This document shows positions 27,109 through 36,357 of a stretch of DNA of 64,000 nt, piece by piece. A program made the translations under genes and the position numbers. The notes under the pieces were generated by a model. The model had not been told where the DNA came from and made no database searches. It saw only the letters and a program-made list of their open reading frames with translations. Position 1 is the first letter of the stretch. Each line of letters starts with the position of its first letter. The stretch lies in assembly GCA_041622675.1 (NCBI GenBank), contig JBFJYH010000009.1, forward strand, positions 1-64,000, given 5' to 3'. The stretch is from Reddybacter sp041622675. Its GTDB lineage: Bacteria > Pseudomonadota > Gammaproteobacteria > Pseudomonadales > Porticoccaceae.

Positions 27109-27846
27109 CTATCGCTCTCGTTGCTGTTGTTGCTGGTAAGCGAGCACCGCCTCTGCCAAGGCCAGGTCTGCCCCGTGGGTGATTTTCAAATTATCACTGT
27201 GGCCTTCAACGACTTCTCCCTGTAGGCCGAGGCGCTCAATAGCCGCCGCTTCATCCGTAGGGATAACACCCCCATCGCGACACGCCTTCAGCGCTTTCAT
27301 CAACAAGCCAAGTCGAAACATTTGCGGCGTGGCGGCCGCCCATAAGTGTTCCCGAGATACCGTTTCAAGCACTGTACCGGCCGTCTTTATCTTGCTTGCA
27401 CTTAAATTTTGTGCGCCCCCAACGCGTTTTAATGTCGCGCTAACAGGTGTCGCCAGTAAGCCGCCGACCGGATGGGCTGAGAGTGTCGCCATCAATAGAC
27501 GAATATCGGCAACGCGCACACAGGGTCGGGCGACATCGTGCACTAACACCCAGTCCATCTCGTCCGCTTCATCGGCGATACTCTGTAAGCTCATATAAAC
27601 CGAGTCTGCACGCGCCACGCCGCCAGGGCTGATGCGAATTTTCGGGTGCTTTAAAATATCGAGGGATGGCCAGTAATGATCGTCAGGGTTGACCGCCAGG
27701 ATTAATGCTTGCACTTCTACTTCAAGGAGTCGCGCAAGGGTCTGCTCTATGACCGTACTCCCGGCCAGAGAGGCATATTGTTTCGGCCGTTCACCCCCAA
27801 ACCGTGAGCCGCTACCCGCAGCAGGAACAATCAGCCAGTGCCTCAT
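27109..27846 (-). CDS. ispD: 2-C-methyl-D-erythritol 4-phosphate cytidylyltransferase
   Basis: Third step of the MEP pathway, forming CDP-ME. The nucleotide-binding start PAAGSGSRFGGERPKQYASL, the VHDVARPCV motif and GVIPTDEAAAIE near the C-terminus are diagnostic. 245 residues. It lies 37 bases downstream of ftsB, the usual ftsB-ispD-ispF order; ispA and dxs of the same pathway are elsewhere in this window. Confidence 0.97.
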   Translation of the reverse strand: MRHWLIVPAAGSGSRFGGERPKQYASLAGSTVIEQTLARLLEVEVQALILAVNPDDHYWPSLDILKHPKIRISPGGVARADSVYMSLQSIADEADEMDWVLVHDVARPCVRVADIRLLMATLSAHPVGGLLATPVSATLKRVGGAQNLSASKIKTAGTVLETVSREHLWAAATPQMFRLGLLMKALKACRDGGVIPTDEAAAIERLGLQGEVVEGHSDNLKITHGADLALAEAVLAYQQQQQRER

Positions 27847-27883
27847 TATTGACCTTTCATCGCGAGAACGTCACAGTAAAAAA

Positions 27884-28168
27884 TCACTGCGAGCTGTCTT
27901 TTTCAGGCGACATATAAAAGGTTTCACCTTCTTTAATCATGCCGAGATCGTGCCGAGCACGGTCTTCAATACCTTCAAGACCATCTTTGAGGTATCTAAC
28001 TTTTGCTTCCAGAGCGGCGTTGCGCTCTTTCAAAATGGCATTTTCCTGTCGCTGTTCCAAGACTTGTTTTTTAAGGGCAGCCTGTTCCAACAAACCGCCC
28101 TCGCCAAACCAAAACCAATATTGGAAAAGCGCCAAAAGAAGAACAAGAACGAGCAGTAGCCAGCGCAT
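27884..28168 (-). CDS. ftsB: cell division protein FtsB
   Basis: Small bitopic divisome protein that forms the FtsQLB complex. Residues 1-21 are a membrane segment, followed by a coiled coil (EQAALKKQVLEQRQENAIL to about residue 62) and the conserved GLEGIEDRARHDLGMIKEGE segment. 94 residues, typical size. It lies 45 bases downstream of eno, as in other gammaproteobacteria. Confidence 0.96.
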   Translation of the reverse strand: MRWLLLVLVLLLALFQYWFWFGEGGLLEQAALKKQVLEQRQENAILKERNAALEAKVRYLKDGLEGIEDRARHDLGMIKEGETFYMSPEKDSSQ

Positions 28169-28213
28169 TCAATCACCCCCACGGCCCACGCTCTTAACTA
28201 CGGTAGCAAGAGG

Positions 28214-29503
28214 CTAGCTACGAAACTCAGCCTGGCCCCGATAGGCAGCCGTGCCGTCGAGTTCAGCTTCAATGCGCAATAAACGATTGTACTTGGCCAC
28301 GCGGTCGGAACGGCAGAGGGAACCGGTTTTGATTTGTCCCGCTGAGGTCGCCACGGCCAGATCAGCAATGGTAGTGTCTTCGGTTTCACCGGAGCGGTGC
28401 GAGATAACCACACTAAAACCGGCATCTTTTGCCATTTGAATAGCATCTAACGTTTCGGACAAAGTACCGATCTGGTTAAATTTAATTAAAATTGAATTGC
28501 CAATATCTTCGTCAATGCCACGCTGTAAAATTTTAGTGTTGGTCACAAACAAATCATCGCCAACCAGCTGCACGGTATTACCAATTTTGCGAGTTAAGTC
28601 AGCCCAGCCGTCCCAGTCACTTTCGTCCATCCCATCTTCGATCGATAAAATCGGATAACGCCTGGCCAAGTCGGCCAGATAGTTGGCAAACTCAACCGCA
28701 GAAAAGACTTTACCTTCACCTGAGAGATGGTACTGACCCTCGCGGTAAAACTCAGACGATGCACAGTCCAGCGCCAGCATAATGTCTTCACCCAAGGTAT
28801 AACCGGCATTACTCACCGCCTCGGCAATAACCTCAATAGCCGCTTCATTCGAGGGCAAATCGGGGGCAAAGCCACCCTCGTCACCCACTGCCGTACTCAA
28901 GCCCCTTGCAGACAACACTTTTTTCAAGCTGTGGAAAACTTCGGCTCCCTGACGCAAAGCCTCACTGAAGGACGTCGCCAAAACGGGGAGGATCATAAAC
29001 TCCTGGATATCGACGTTATTATCAGCATGCTCCCCGCCATTGATAATATTCATCATTGGCACCGGCATTGTGTATTTCAGTGGTGTGCCATTGATATCGG
29101 CGATGTGCTGGTACAAAGGAATATTTTTAGCCTGCGCCGCCGCCTTCGCCGCTGCCAGAGACACCGCCAAAATAGCATTAGCGCCGTATTTGGCTTTATT
29201 GTCGGTACCATCAGCCTCAATCATCAAGCGGTCCAGCTCACGTTGGTCGCAGGCATCTTTTCCTAACAGTAACTCTCGCAATGAGCGATTGACATTACTG
29301 ACGGCGGTCAAAACACCCTTACCCAAATAACGACTTGCGTCGCCATCGCGCAGCTCTAGCGCTTCGCGGGTTCCGGTGGAGGCGCCCGAAGGTGCGCAGG
29401 CACTACCCACAGCCCCACACTCGAGAATCACGTCGGCATTAATTGTGGGGTTCCCCCGTGAATCGAGCACTTCATAGGCTCTAATATCGGCAATTTTGGT
29501 CAT
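28214..29503 (-). CDS. eno: enolase
   Basis: Glycolytic 2-phosphoglycerate dehydratase. The protein carries SGASTGTREALELRD, GDEGGFAPDL, the Mg ligands in ALDCASSEFY and SIEDGMDE-DWDGW, LVGDDLFVTN and the signature ILIKFNQIGTLSETL followed by SHRSGETEDT. 429 residues is standard. The start is ATG with GGAAA upstream. Followed by ftsB and preceded by kdsA and pyrG, the common order. Confidence 0.98.
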   Translation of the reverse strand: MTKIADIRAYEVLDSRGNPTINADVILECGAVGSACAPSGASTGTREALELRDGDASRYLGKGVLTAVSNVNRSLRELLLGKDACDQRELDRLMIEADGTDNKAKYGANAILAVSLAAAKAAAQAKNIPLYQHIADINGTPLKYTMPVPMMNIINGGEHADNNVDIQEFMILPVLATSFSEALRQGAEVFHSLKKVLSARGLSTAVGDEGGFAPDLPSNEAAIEVIAEAVSNAGYTLGEDIMLALDCASSEFYREGQYHLSGEGKVFSAVEFANYLADLARRYPILSIEDGMDESDWDGWADLTRKIGNTVQLVGDDLFVTNTKILQRGIDEDIGNSILIKFNQIGTLSETLDAIQMAKDAGFSVVISHRSGETEDTTIADLAVATSAGQIKTGSLCRSDRVAKYNRLLRIEAELDGTAAYRGQAEFRS

Positions 29504-29570
29504 GCTATTTCCTTGTCAGTACTTATTTTTGAGCTACAAAATATTAGCGATGGCTGTTAGCCAATGTGCG

Positions 29571-30422
29571 TCAGGCCGTATCGAGGGCTGACATCTGTTT
29601 AATCAGGTCATCAATAGCCTTCACCTGCTGTAAAAAGGGTTCGAGCAACGATAATTTAAGCGCGCTGGGACCATCGCACAAGGCTTTGTCGGGGTCGGGA
29701 TGGGTTTCGAGAAACAAGCCCGCCAAGCCCGTCGCCATACCGGCCCGCGCCAATTCGGGTAACTGTGCGCGGCGTCCACCTGAAGCGGCACCACCCACAT
29801 CCCGACATTGTAAAGAATGGGTGACATCAAAAATAATCGGCACGTTATCACTGGCTTGCTTCATCACTGAGAAGCCGAGCATATCAACGACCAAGTTGTC
29901 GTAACCAAAGCAGCTACCACGCTCGCATAAAATCACGTCAGTCTTACCACATTCACGAAACTTATCGACTAAATTGCCAACCTGAGAGGGGCTCATAAAT
30001 TGTGGTTTTTTAATATTGACTGCGGCATCCGTCGCCGCCATCGCCGCCACCAAGTCAGTCTGGCGAGCGAGAAAAGCCGGCAATTGGATCACGTCGCAAA
30101 CATCAGCCACCACACTGGCCTGTTCAATTTCATGAACATCGGTAATCAATGGCACATTGAATGTCGCTTTAACCTCGGCCAGAATTTTTAAACCTTCATC
30201 TAAACCGGGGCCGCGAAAGGAGTGGATAGAGCTGCGATTGGCCTTGTCAAAAGACGCCTTAAAGACATAGGGGATAGCCAATCGCTCTGCCACCTCGGCG
30301 CAATGCTCGGCGACCTGTAAAGCAAAATCCCGCGATTCGAGTACATTAACCCCGGCAAAAAGTACAAAAGGCTGATCGTTGGCGACGCTGATATCACCAA
30401 CTGTGACGGTTTTTACAGTCAT
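29571..30422 (-). CDS. kdsA: 3-deoxy-8-phosphooctulonate (KDO-8-P) synthase
   Basis: Condenses arabinose 5-phosphate and phosphoenolpyruvate in LPS inner-core synthesis. FKASFDKANRSSIHSFRGPG, TDVHEIEQ, QLPAFLARQTDL and FDVTHSLQ are class marks. The Asn-containing KAS-DKAN site indicates the metal-independent type. 283 residues. It starts three bases after pyrG, so the two are co-transcribed. Confidence 0.97.
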   Translation of the reverse strand: MTVKTVTVGDISVANDQPFVLFAGVNVLESRDFALQVAEHCAEVAERLAIPYVFKASFDKANRSSIHSFRGPGLDEGLKILAEVKATFNVPLITDVHEIEQASVVADVCDVIQLPAFLARQTDLVAAMAATDAAVNIKKPQFMSPSQVGNLVDKFRECGKTDVILCERGSCFGYDNLVVDMLGFSVMKQASDNVPIIFDVTHSLQCRDVGGAASGGRRAQLPELARAGMATGLAGLFLETHPDPDKALCDGPSALKLSLLEPFLQQVKAIDDLIKQMSALDTA

Positions 30423-30425
30423 CGA

Positions 30426-32051
30426 TTAAGACTCCTGGCTGTAGTCCAGCGCTGCTTTAACAAAGCCAGTAAAGAGTGGATGGCCACCGCGGGGCGTGGA
30501 GGTAAACTCAGGGTGGAACTGGCAGGCGAAGAACCAGCGATGCTCAGACAGTTCAACCGTCTCGACTAAAGAATCATCACCCGACCAGCCACCCACTTTT
30601 AAACCGGCCCCCTGGATCTGATCAATGAAGTTATTGTTGACCTCATAACGATGGCGATGGCGCTCACAAATAATATCGGCCCCATAAATTTCTTGCGCCA
30701 TTGAGCCCGCTGCCAGATGGCTATCCTGAGCACCAAGACGCATAGTGCCACCGAGATCTGAATCCTCTGTGCGCAACTCACGCTTCCCACTACTGTCGAG
30801 CCATTCGGTAATCAAACCAACCACCGGGTAGGGGGTATTGGCATCAAACTCAGTGCTATTGGCATTTTCAAGCCCGGCCATATTGCGCGCATATTCAATC
30901 ACCGCAACCTGCATACCCAAGCAAATGCCAAGATAGGGGATATTCTCTTCGCGAGCATATTGAACCGCTCTAATTTTGCCTTCAACGCCGCGCTCGCCAA
31001 AACCACCGGGCACCAAAATACCATGACAACCCTTGAGCAAAGACATGTCTTCACAAAGATCTTCAGAGTCAATATAGCGAATGTTTACCTTGGCGAGGTT
31101 TTGAATACCCGCGTGGGAGAGAGCTTCGTTGAGAGACTTATAAGCGTCGAGTAACTCCATGTACTTACCCACCATGGCAATGGTCACCGGGGTGATCGAC
31201 TGGCGCTGATTTTCCACCACTTGGTCCCATTCACTGAGATCGGCGGGTGGGCAATCCAACAAGAAACGCTCGACCACAAATTGGTCGAGTTTCCAGTCAA
31301 AGAGGTAGCGCGGTATTTGATAAATGCTATCGGCGTCCATCAGCGGCACCACGGCGCGCTCTTCAACACTGGTAAAGAGGGCTATTTTGCGTCTCGAGTC
31401 GGCGTCGATAGCAACTTCAGAACGACAAATCAACACATCGGGCTGAAGACCGATGGAGCGCAGTTCTTTAACCGAATGCTGTGTCGGCTTGGTTTTTGTT
31501 TCTCCGGCAGTGGCGATATAGGGCACCAACGTAAGGTGCAGCAAAAGGGCTCGAGCGCTGCCCAACTCCACTTTTAACTGGCGAATCGCCTCGAGAAAAG
31601 GCTGGGATTCAATATCACCTACAGTGCCGCCGATTTCGACGAGGGCAATATCGTTGCCCTCACCTCCCTTGATAATCCGCCGTTTAATTTCATCGGTAAC
31701 GTGGGGAATAACCTGCACGGTGCCCCCCAAATACTCACCGCGACGCTCACGGCGCAAAATGGTCTCGTACACTTGGCCGGTGGTGAAATTGTTGTTTTGG
31801 GTCATACGAGAATCGAGAAAGCGCTCGTAGTGGCCCAAATCGAGATCGGTTTCTGCACCATCTTCAGTGACAAAAACTTCACCGTGTTGAAAGGGGCTCA
31901 TAGTGCCCGGGTCAACATTGAGATAGGGGTCGAGTTTGAGAAGGGTGACCTTCAGTCCCCGCGACTCGAGTAAGGCGCCTAATGAGGCAGCGGCAATACC
32001 TTTACCAAGCGACGATACAACGCCGCCAGTCACAAAAATAAATCGCGTCAT
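30426..32051 (-). CDS. pyrG: CTP synthase
   Basis: Makes CTP from UTP using glutamine. The N-terminal amidoligase domain starts FVTGGVVSSLGKGIAAASLG; LDPYLNVDPGTMSPFQHGEV and the UTP/CTP region follow. The C-terminal glutaminase has the nucleophile in GICLGMQ and the catalytic HPEFTS. 541 residues. The 176 bases upstream (32052-32227) hold its presumptive promoter region and no gene. Confidence 0.98.
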   Translation of the reverse strand: MTRFIFVTGGVVSSLGKGIAAASLGALLESRGLKVTLLKLDPYLNVDPGTMSPFQHGEVFVTEDGAETDLDLGHYERFLDSRMTQNNNFTTGQVYETILRRERRGEYLGGTVQVIPHVTDEIKRRIIKGGEGNDIALVEIGGTVGDIESQPFLEAIRQLKVELGSARALLLHLTLVPYIATAGETKTKPTQHSVKELRSIGLQPDVLICRSEVAIDADSRRKIALFTSVEERAVVPLMDADSIYQIPRYLFDWKLDQFVVERFLLDCPPADLSEWDQVVENQRQSITPVTIAMVGKYMELLDAYKSLNEALSHAGIQNLAKVNIRYIDSEDLCEDMSLLKGCHGILVPGGFGERGVEGKIRAVQYAREENIPYLGICLGMQVAVIEYARNMAGLENANSTEFDANTPYPVVGLITEWLDSSGKRELRTEDSDLGGTMRLGAQDSHLAAGSMAQEIYGADIICERHRHRYEVNNNFIDQIQGAGLKVGGWSGDDSLVETVELSEHRWFFACQFHPEFTSTPRGGHPLFTGFVKAALDYSQES

Positions 32052-32227
32052 GCTTACCCTGTAAGGTAATGGATATGAATATTTTACATTGCTAGCCCGG
32101 CGAATTTATCGACTTAACGCGACGCTGCTACGGGCTGTAGAAGGGGCGTCAGATTAACAGAAAAGTGGGCCAGCCACAATCCGAGCAGCGCCCAATTCAC
32201 TGTTTTCTTAGCGCTCAACTCCCTCTA

Positions 32228-33595
32228 TTAACGCTGGGTTCTACTCGCGCCATTAGACGGCCGATCCCAATGTAAACGGTAGGCACCACCACCTGTAACA
32301 GCAAAGTCCCGGCAAATCCAGAGGTCGCCCACAGCTATCAACTGCTCGCCCTTTTTATCATCGGCTCGATACTTATAAATCAATGGCACTCTATCTCGCA
32401 ACCAAGGTTCAAGCGCATACTCCTGCAATAGTTTCTTCAAGCTACGACTACCCACCCTGCCGGCAGGCTGACAGCGCTCGCCACCACTGCGAAATTTGAC
32501 CAACAATCGCTCACCCGGCGATAATTTTAACCCCGGCCCACTCGTCAACGAAGCTCTTAAAACACTGCCGTCAGCTAATAGCAAGGGCGAGCCTGGCTGC
32601 CACTCGCAGGCCTGTGGCGCTTTCTCACACCAACCACTGGGCAGCAAAAACAATCGCTCTTTAAAGCGACGCCACTCACCACCGGACCAGACGACCAACG
32701 GCATTTTATCTTGCCCAGCCGACAAAACGCTTTGCAGAACAGCCACAACGTTGTGATAACCCGGTGGTGACTGACAATACAAACTCGCCCAGTGGCGCAA
32801 TACATTGGCCTGACGCAAAGCCGACAGAGCGACGAGGCCAGAGAGATCAATACTCCTGCCCAAACGCTCTTGCTTGTCATCCAGAAGATCAAGATCAATT
32901 GCCGCCAGGTCTTTGCACAGTTCATCGGCCTGCTGACAGAGGCGGGCACTCGCGGCAATACGGCTTGCACCGTCTGGCCAGCGCTGCTGCAACGCCGGCA
33001 TCACCTGATGACGCAAGTAATTGCGATCGTGTATCAAGTCAGTGTTAGAGGGGTCATCAATCCAATTGAGCTGGTACCCTCGGGCATAACACGCCAGATC
33101 ACTACGCGGTAATTGCAGTAAAGGCCTGAACAAGCGACCCCGACCCACCGCACGAGTGAGGGGAATACCCGACAAACCACGGGGCCCAGAATTGCGTAAC
33201 AAACGGTAAAGCACCGTCTCAGCCTGGTCGTTCTGGTGGTGGGCGAGCAAGAGGATATCGCCTTCGCGGAGGACTTTTTCAAAAACTTGATAACGCGCCT
33301 CACGAGCCGTATTTTCAGTACTGGAGACTTGCTGACACACATCCACGACATGGGTTTGCAAATCGACCGCCAGTGCTTGGCATACTTGCCCACAGTGCGC
33401 GGCCCAGTCGCAAGCTTGCTCGCTCAGTTGATGATTAATATGCAGTGCAGTGACCCGCTGGGCACCTAGAAGAGTCACCACAGCGTGTAAAAGCACATGG
33501 GAATCAAGCCCACCACTATAGCCTACATAAATGCGTTGAGCTTGCTCTAAAGTGGGCAAAAGCACCTGTAGCTGCTGCACAACTGGCGACATCAC
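32228..33595 (-). CDS. tilS: tRNA(Ile)-lysidine synthetase
   Basis: Modifies C34 of tRNA-Ile(CAU) to lysidine. The PP-loop is VGYSGGLDSHVLLH (residues 22-35), with HHQNDQAETVLYRLLRN and GLSGIPLTRAVG following, then the TilS substrate-binding and C-terminal domains (FRSGGERCQPAGR-GSRSLKKLLQE). 455 residues. accA, which often precedes tilS, is replaced by an NfeD-like gene 50 bases upstream. Confidence 0.95.
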   Translation of the reverse strand: MMSPVVQQLQVLLPTLEQAQRIYVGYSGGLDSHVLLHAVVTLLGAQRVTALHINHQLSEQACDWAAHCGQVCQALAVDLQTHVVDVCQQVSSTENTAREARYQVFEKVLREGDILLLAHHQNDQAETVLYRLLRNSGPRGLSGIPLTRAVGRGRLFRPLLQLPRSDLACYARGYQLNWIDDPSNTDLIHDRNYLRHQVMPALQQRWPDGASRIAASARLCQQADELCKDLAAIDLDLLDDKQERLGRSIDLSGLVALSALRQANVLRHWASLYCQSPPGYHNVVAVLQSVLSAGQDKMPLVVWSGGEWRRFKERLFLLPSGWCEKAPQACEWQPGSPLLLADGSVLRASLTSGPGLKLSPGERLLVKFRSGGERCQPAGRVGSRSLKKLLQEYALEPWLRDRVPLIYKYRADDKKGEQLIAVGDLWICRDFAVTGGGAYRLHWDRPSNGASRTQR

Positions 33596-33645
33596 CCGAT
33601 CAAATCCACTGGGAGCCAGGCAATAACGAAGGCAACAACCAAGCC

Positions 33646-34107
33646 CTAGCCCCCCAGCTTGGAGACAATAAGAGTATTACCAGAAAAGTCCTTAATAAGT
33701 ACTTTATCGCCCTCAGCAACTTCCTCTACACAAATAAAGTCCCATTCATCCTCACCCAGCACCGGCATGGTAAAGCGTACCACCCCACGACCATCACCGT
33801 GAGGCGCCTTCACTACTTGACCCACCTCACCGAGGGCGGCGTCGCGAGAAATACCCGCTTTGGTTTGATCGACCATGCTTGGCTTGAAAACTTTAAACCA
33901 GAGTAAAACAAAGGAGCCCGAGGCAAATATCCAAAGGCACACCTCCCATGAAAGACCCATGCTCGGAAAGAACCAGGCAAACAAACCGACCACCAGCGCC
34001 CCCAAACCAAACCAAAGGGCAATGAAACTAGGTAGGAATATCTCCAGTATCATCAGACCCATGCCTAGCAACACCCACTGCCACCACAGCACTTGCATCT
34101 CCATCAT
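33646..34107 (-). CDS. NfeD-family membrane protein (YbbK-like)
   Basis: 153 residues: two or three membrane helices (to about residue 70) with LMILEIFLPSFIALWFGLGAL, then a small C-terminal OB-fold (GEVGQVVKAPHGDGRGVVRF, then EGDKVLIKDFSGNTLIV). Such short NfeD proteins normally sit beside an SPFH/stomatin gene; here the only SPFH gene is about 24 kb away (58287-59159). Divergent from the monooxygenase gene. Role probably in membrane microdomain or quality control; inferred from family only. Confidence 0.85.
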   Translation of the reverse strand: MMEMQVLWWQWVLLGMGLMILEIFLPSFIALWFGLGALVVGLFAWFFPSMGLSWEVCLWIFASGSFVLLWFKVFKPSMVDQTKAGISRDAALGEVGQVVKAPHGDGRGVVRFTMPVLGEDEWDFICVEEVAEGDKVLIKDFSGNTLIVSKLGG

Positions 34108-34307
34108 CTACTCCTCGTTTCAAAGCGTTTCAAACAACGATACACACGACAATCAGCCTTTTCACAACTATAACCATAATATTTATAGGGTTATGAATAT
34201 TTTGAACCTGCGGTCAGGCCGGTTAAACTATCGCGCCGAATTTATTAACGGGCTTTACTAAACCCACCCTCGAGCGAACAACCTTCACTAGAAAACAGGA
34301 TTAAAAT

Positions 34308-36206
34308 ATGACAGACAAGCAAAAACTTGCCGATGCAATCGCCATTGCCAATATACCTACTTTGCTTATGGTACTGGTACAACTCACCGGCGACAAACGC
34401 TGGCTCGCAGACCCCTACCGCCCCAAACGTGGCAGCGGCACTGGCGACAACGATAGCGGAGGCTTTGACGAAGCCATTCAAAAAGAAATACGCGAAGCCG
34501 CTCTCGCTGCCATTTTGGCCTGGAAAGCCGGTGAGCCCGTAGCTCTCGAAGCTCCCAGCGACGAAGAACTCGTGGAAATGCTTACCTCTTCCATGGGCGA
34601 AAAAGTACCCGCTGAGTATGGTGAAATGACCAATGCCCAGCTCGGTCAAACACCCATGAAGTGGGAAGACAAAATTGACGTACCCGAAGGCTTTAACGTA
34701 ATTGTTATTGGTGCCGGCGTGTCAGGCCTTGCCACCGCCGTTAGCCTGCAGGGCGCCGGTGTGCCGTTCAAGGTTCTGGAGCGTCGCGCTAACGTTGCCG
34801 GTGTTTGGCAAGACAACCGCTACCCCGGTGCCGGTGTTGACACCCCTAGCCACCTTTACTCTTTCTCCTTTGCCCCCTACGACTGGTCTGCCTATTTTGC
34901 GCTACGCAGCGAATTAGCCGACTACTTCGAGGGAGTTGCCGAAGATTTCGACCTGAAAAAGTCGATTGAGTTTGAAACTAACGTCATTAGTACCGAGTAC
35001 CAGGCCGATACACAAACCTGGAAAGTCAAAGTTTCCTACGCCGATGGCAGTGAAGAAACCCTGGAAGCCAACGTCGTTATTAGCTGTGCCGGCATTTTCA
35101 ATCCACCCGCCTTCCCTAACATTAAGGGTCTCGACAGTTTCACCGGTGAAAGCTGGCACACTGCAGAGTGGCCCGAAGGCAAATCACTGGATAACAAAAA
35201 AGTCGTCATGATCGGCAATGGCGCGACCGCTATGCAGCTGGGGCCAGAAATTCAAAACCAGGTTGAATCATTGACTATTTTCCAGCGCGGCCCGCACTGG
35301 GTATCTCCTTTTGAGCAATTCCGAGTAAAAGTGCCCGAGGAAATTCGCTACCTGTTCAAAGAAGTCCCCCTCTATCGCATGTGGTATCGCATGCGTCTTG
35401 GCTGGATCTACAACGACCGCGTTTACGATTCATTGCACAAAGACCCAAGCTGGGAGCACCCCGAGCGTTCATTAAATGCTACAAACGATAGCCACCGCGC
35501 CTATTTCACCAGCTACATGAAAAAAGAGCTGGGCGATCGCGCCGACGACCTGATGGACAAGGTTCTGCCCACCTTCCCTCCCTTCGGCAAACGTATGTTG
35601 ATGGATAACGGTTGGTTCCGCATGCTGCGCAACCCCAAAGTTGAACTGGTAGATAACGGTATTGATCGTATCGAAGGTAACAAGGTCATCACCAAAGACG
35701 GCAACGAATACGAAGCTGATATCATCCTCATTTCAACCGGTTTTGATGTACTGAAGTTTTTGTCGACCTACGAAATTATTGGTCGTGAAGGCAAGAACCT
35801 GCGTGACGTCTGGGGTGATGATAATGCTTCGGCCCACCTCGGCACCAATGTCCCCGGCTTCCCCAATTTCTTCACACTCTACGGCCCCAACTTGCAACCC
35901 GGTCACGGCGGCAGCTTTGTCTTCGTCTGTGAAATGCAAGTGCGCTATGTGATGCAAATGATCGAGAAAATGGCCAATGACAACTTGGGTGCTGTCGAAT
36001 GCAAGCAAGACGTGCATGACAGCTACATCGACAAGGTCAACAGCATTCACGACAACATGGTATGGACCCACCCCGGTGTTAGCAGCTACTACCGCAACTC
36101 CAAGGGCCGCGTGGTCGTGAACTCTCCCTATCGCAATGTCGACTTTTTCAAATTGACGCGCCATATCAATATGGATGATTTCATTACCGAAGCCAAAAAA
36201 GCATAG
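34308..36206 (+). CDS. HAPMO-like Baeyer-Villiger monooxygenase
   Basis: FAD- and NADPH-dependent monooxygenase that inserts oxygen next to a ketone. An N-terminal extension of about 130 residues precedes the FAD Rossmann motif VIGAGVSGLA (about 132-143); the type I BVMO fingerprint FTGESWHTAEWP lies near 278-289, and the NADPH Rossmann MIGNGATAMQLG follows. Total length 632 and the extension match 4-hydroxyacetophenone monooxygenase (640 residues) rather than cyclohexanone monooxygenase. AGG or purine-rich sequence precedes the ATG (AAAACAGGATTAAAAT). Transcribed alone, divergent from the NfeD gene. Substrate unknown: aromatic or aliphatic ketones are both possible. Confidence 0.9.
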   Translation: MTDKQKLADAIAIANIPTLLMVLVQLTGDKRWLADPYRPKRGSGTGDNDSGGFDEAIQKEIREAALAAILAWKAGEPVALEAPSDEELVEMLTSSMGEKVPAEYGEMTNAQLGQTPMKWEDKIDVPEGFNVIVIGAGVSGLATAVSLQGAGVPFKVLERRANVAGVWQDNRYPGAGVDTPSHLYSFSFAPYDWSAYFALRSELADYFEGVAEDFDLKKSIEFETNVISTEYQADTQTWKVKVSYADGSEETLEANVVISCAGIFNPPAFPNIKGLDSFTGESWHTAEWPEGKSLDNKKVVMIGNGATAMQLGPEIQNQVESLTIFQRGPHWVSPFEQFRVKVPEEIRYLFKEVPLYRMWYRMRLGWIYNDRVYDSLHKDPSWEHPERSLNATNDSHRAYFTSYMKKELGDRADDLMDKVLPTFPPFGKRMLMDNGWFRMLRNPKVELVDNGIDRIEGNKVITKDGNEYEADIILISTGFDVLKFLSTYEIIGREGKNLRDVWGDDNASAHLGTNVPGFPNFFTLYGPNLQPGHGGSFVFVCEMQVRYVMQMIEKMANDNLGAVECKQDVHDSYIDKVNSIHDNMVWTHPGVSSYYRNSKGRVVVNSPYRNVDFFKLTRHINMDDFITEAKKA

Positions 36207-36225
36207 GTACTTCGCTTCAACTATA

Positions 36226-36261
36226 CTAGGCAGCCCCATCATTAATGGCGGGGCTGCCTAG
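36226..36261 (+). terminator. terminator after the BVMO gene
   Basis: A perfect 12-base stem, CTAGGCAGCCCC (36226-36237) with GGGGCTGCCTAG (36250-36261), encloses a 12-base loop. The sequence after it (CTTCTCAT) is only moderately T-rich, so efficiency may rely on stem strength. It could serve both this gene and, in reverse, the convergent SDR gene. Confidence 0.7.
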
Positions 36262-36357
36262 CTTCTCATAAAACAAACTTCTGATAACTACCATCCGCCT
36301 TAATCTAGCACTTTCCTAAATCACTAACGTCCCTATTCAAACCCTGCAAACACTCTG

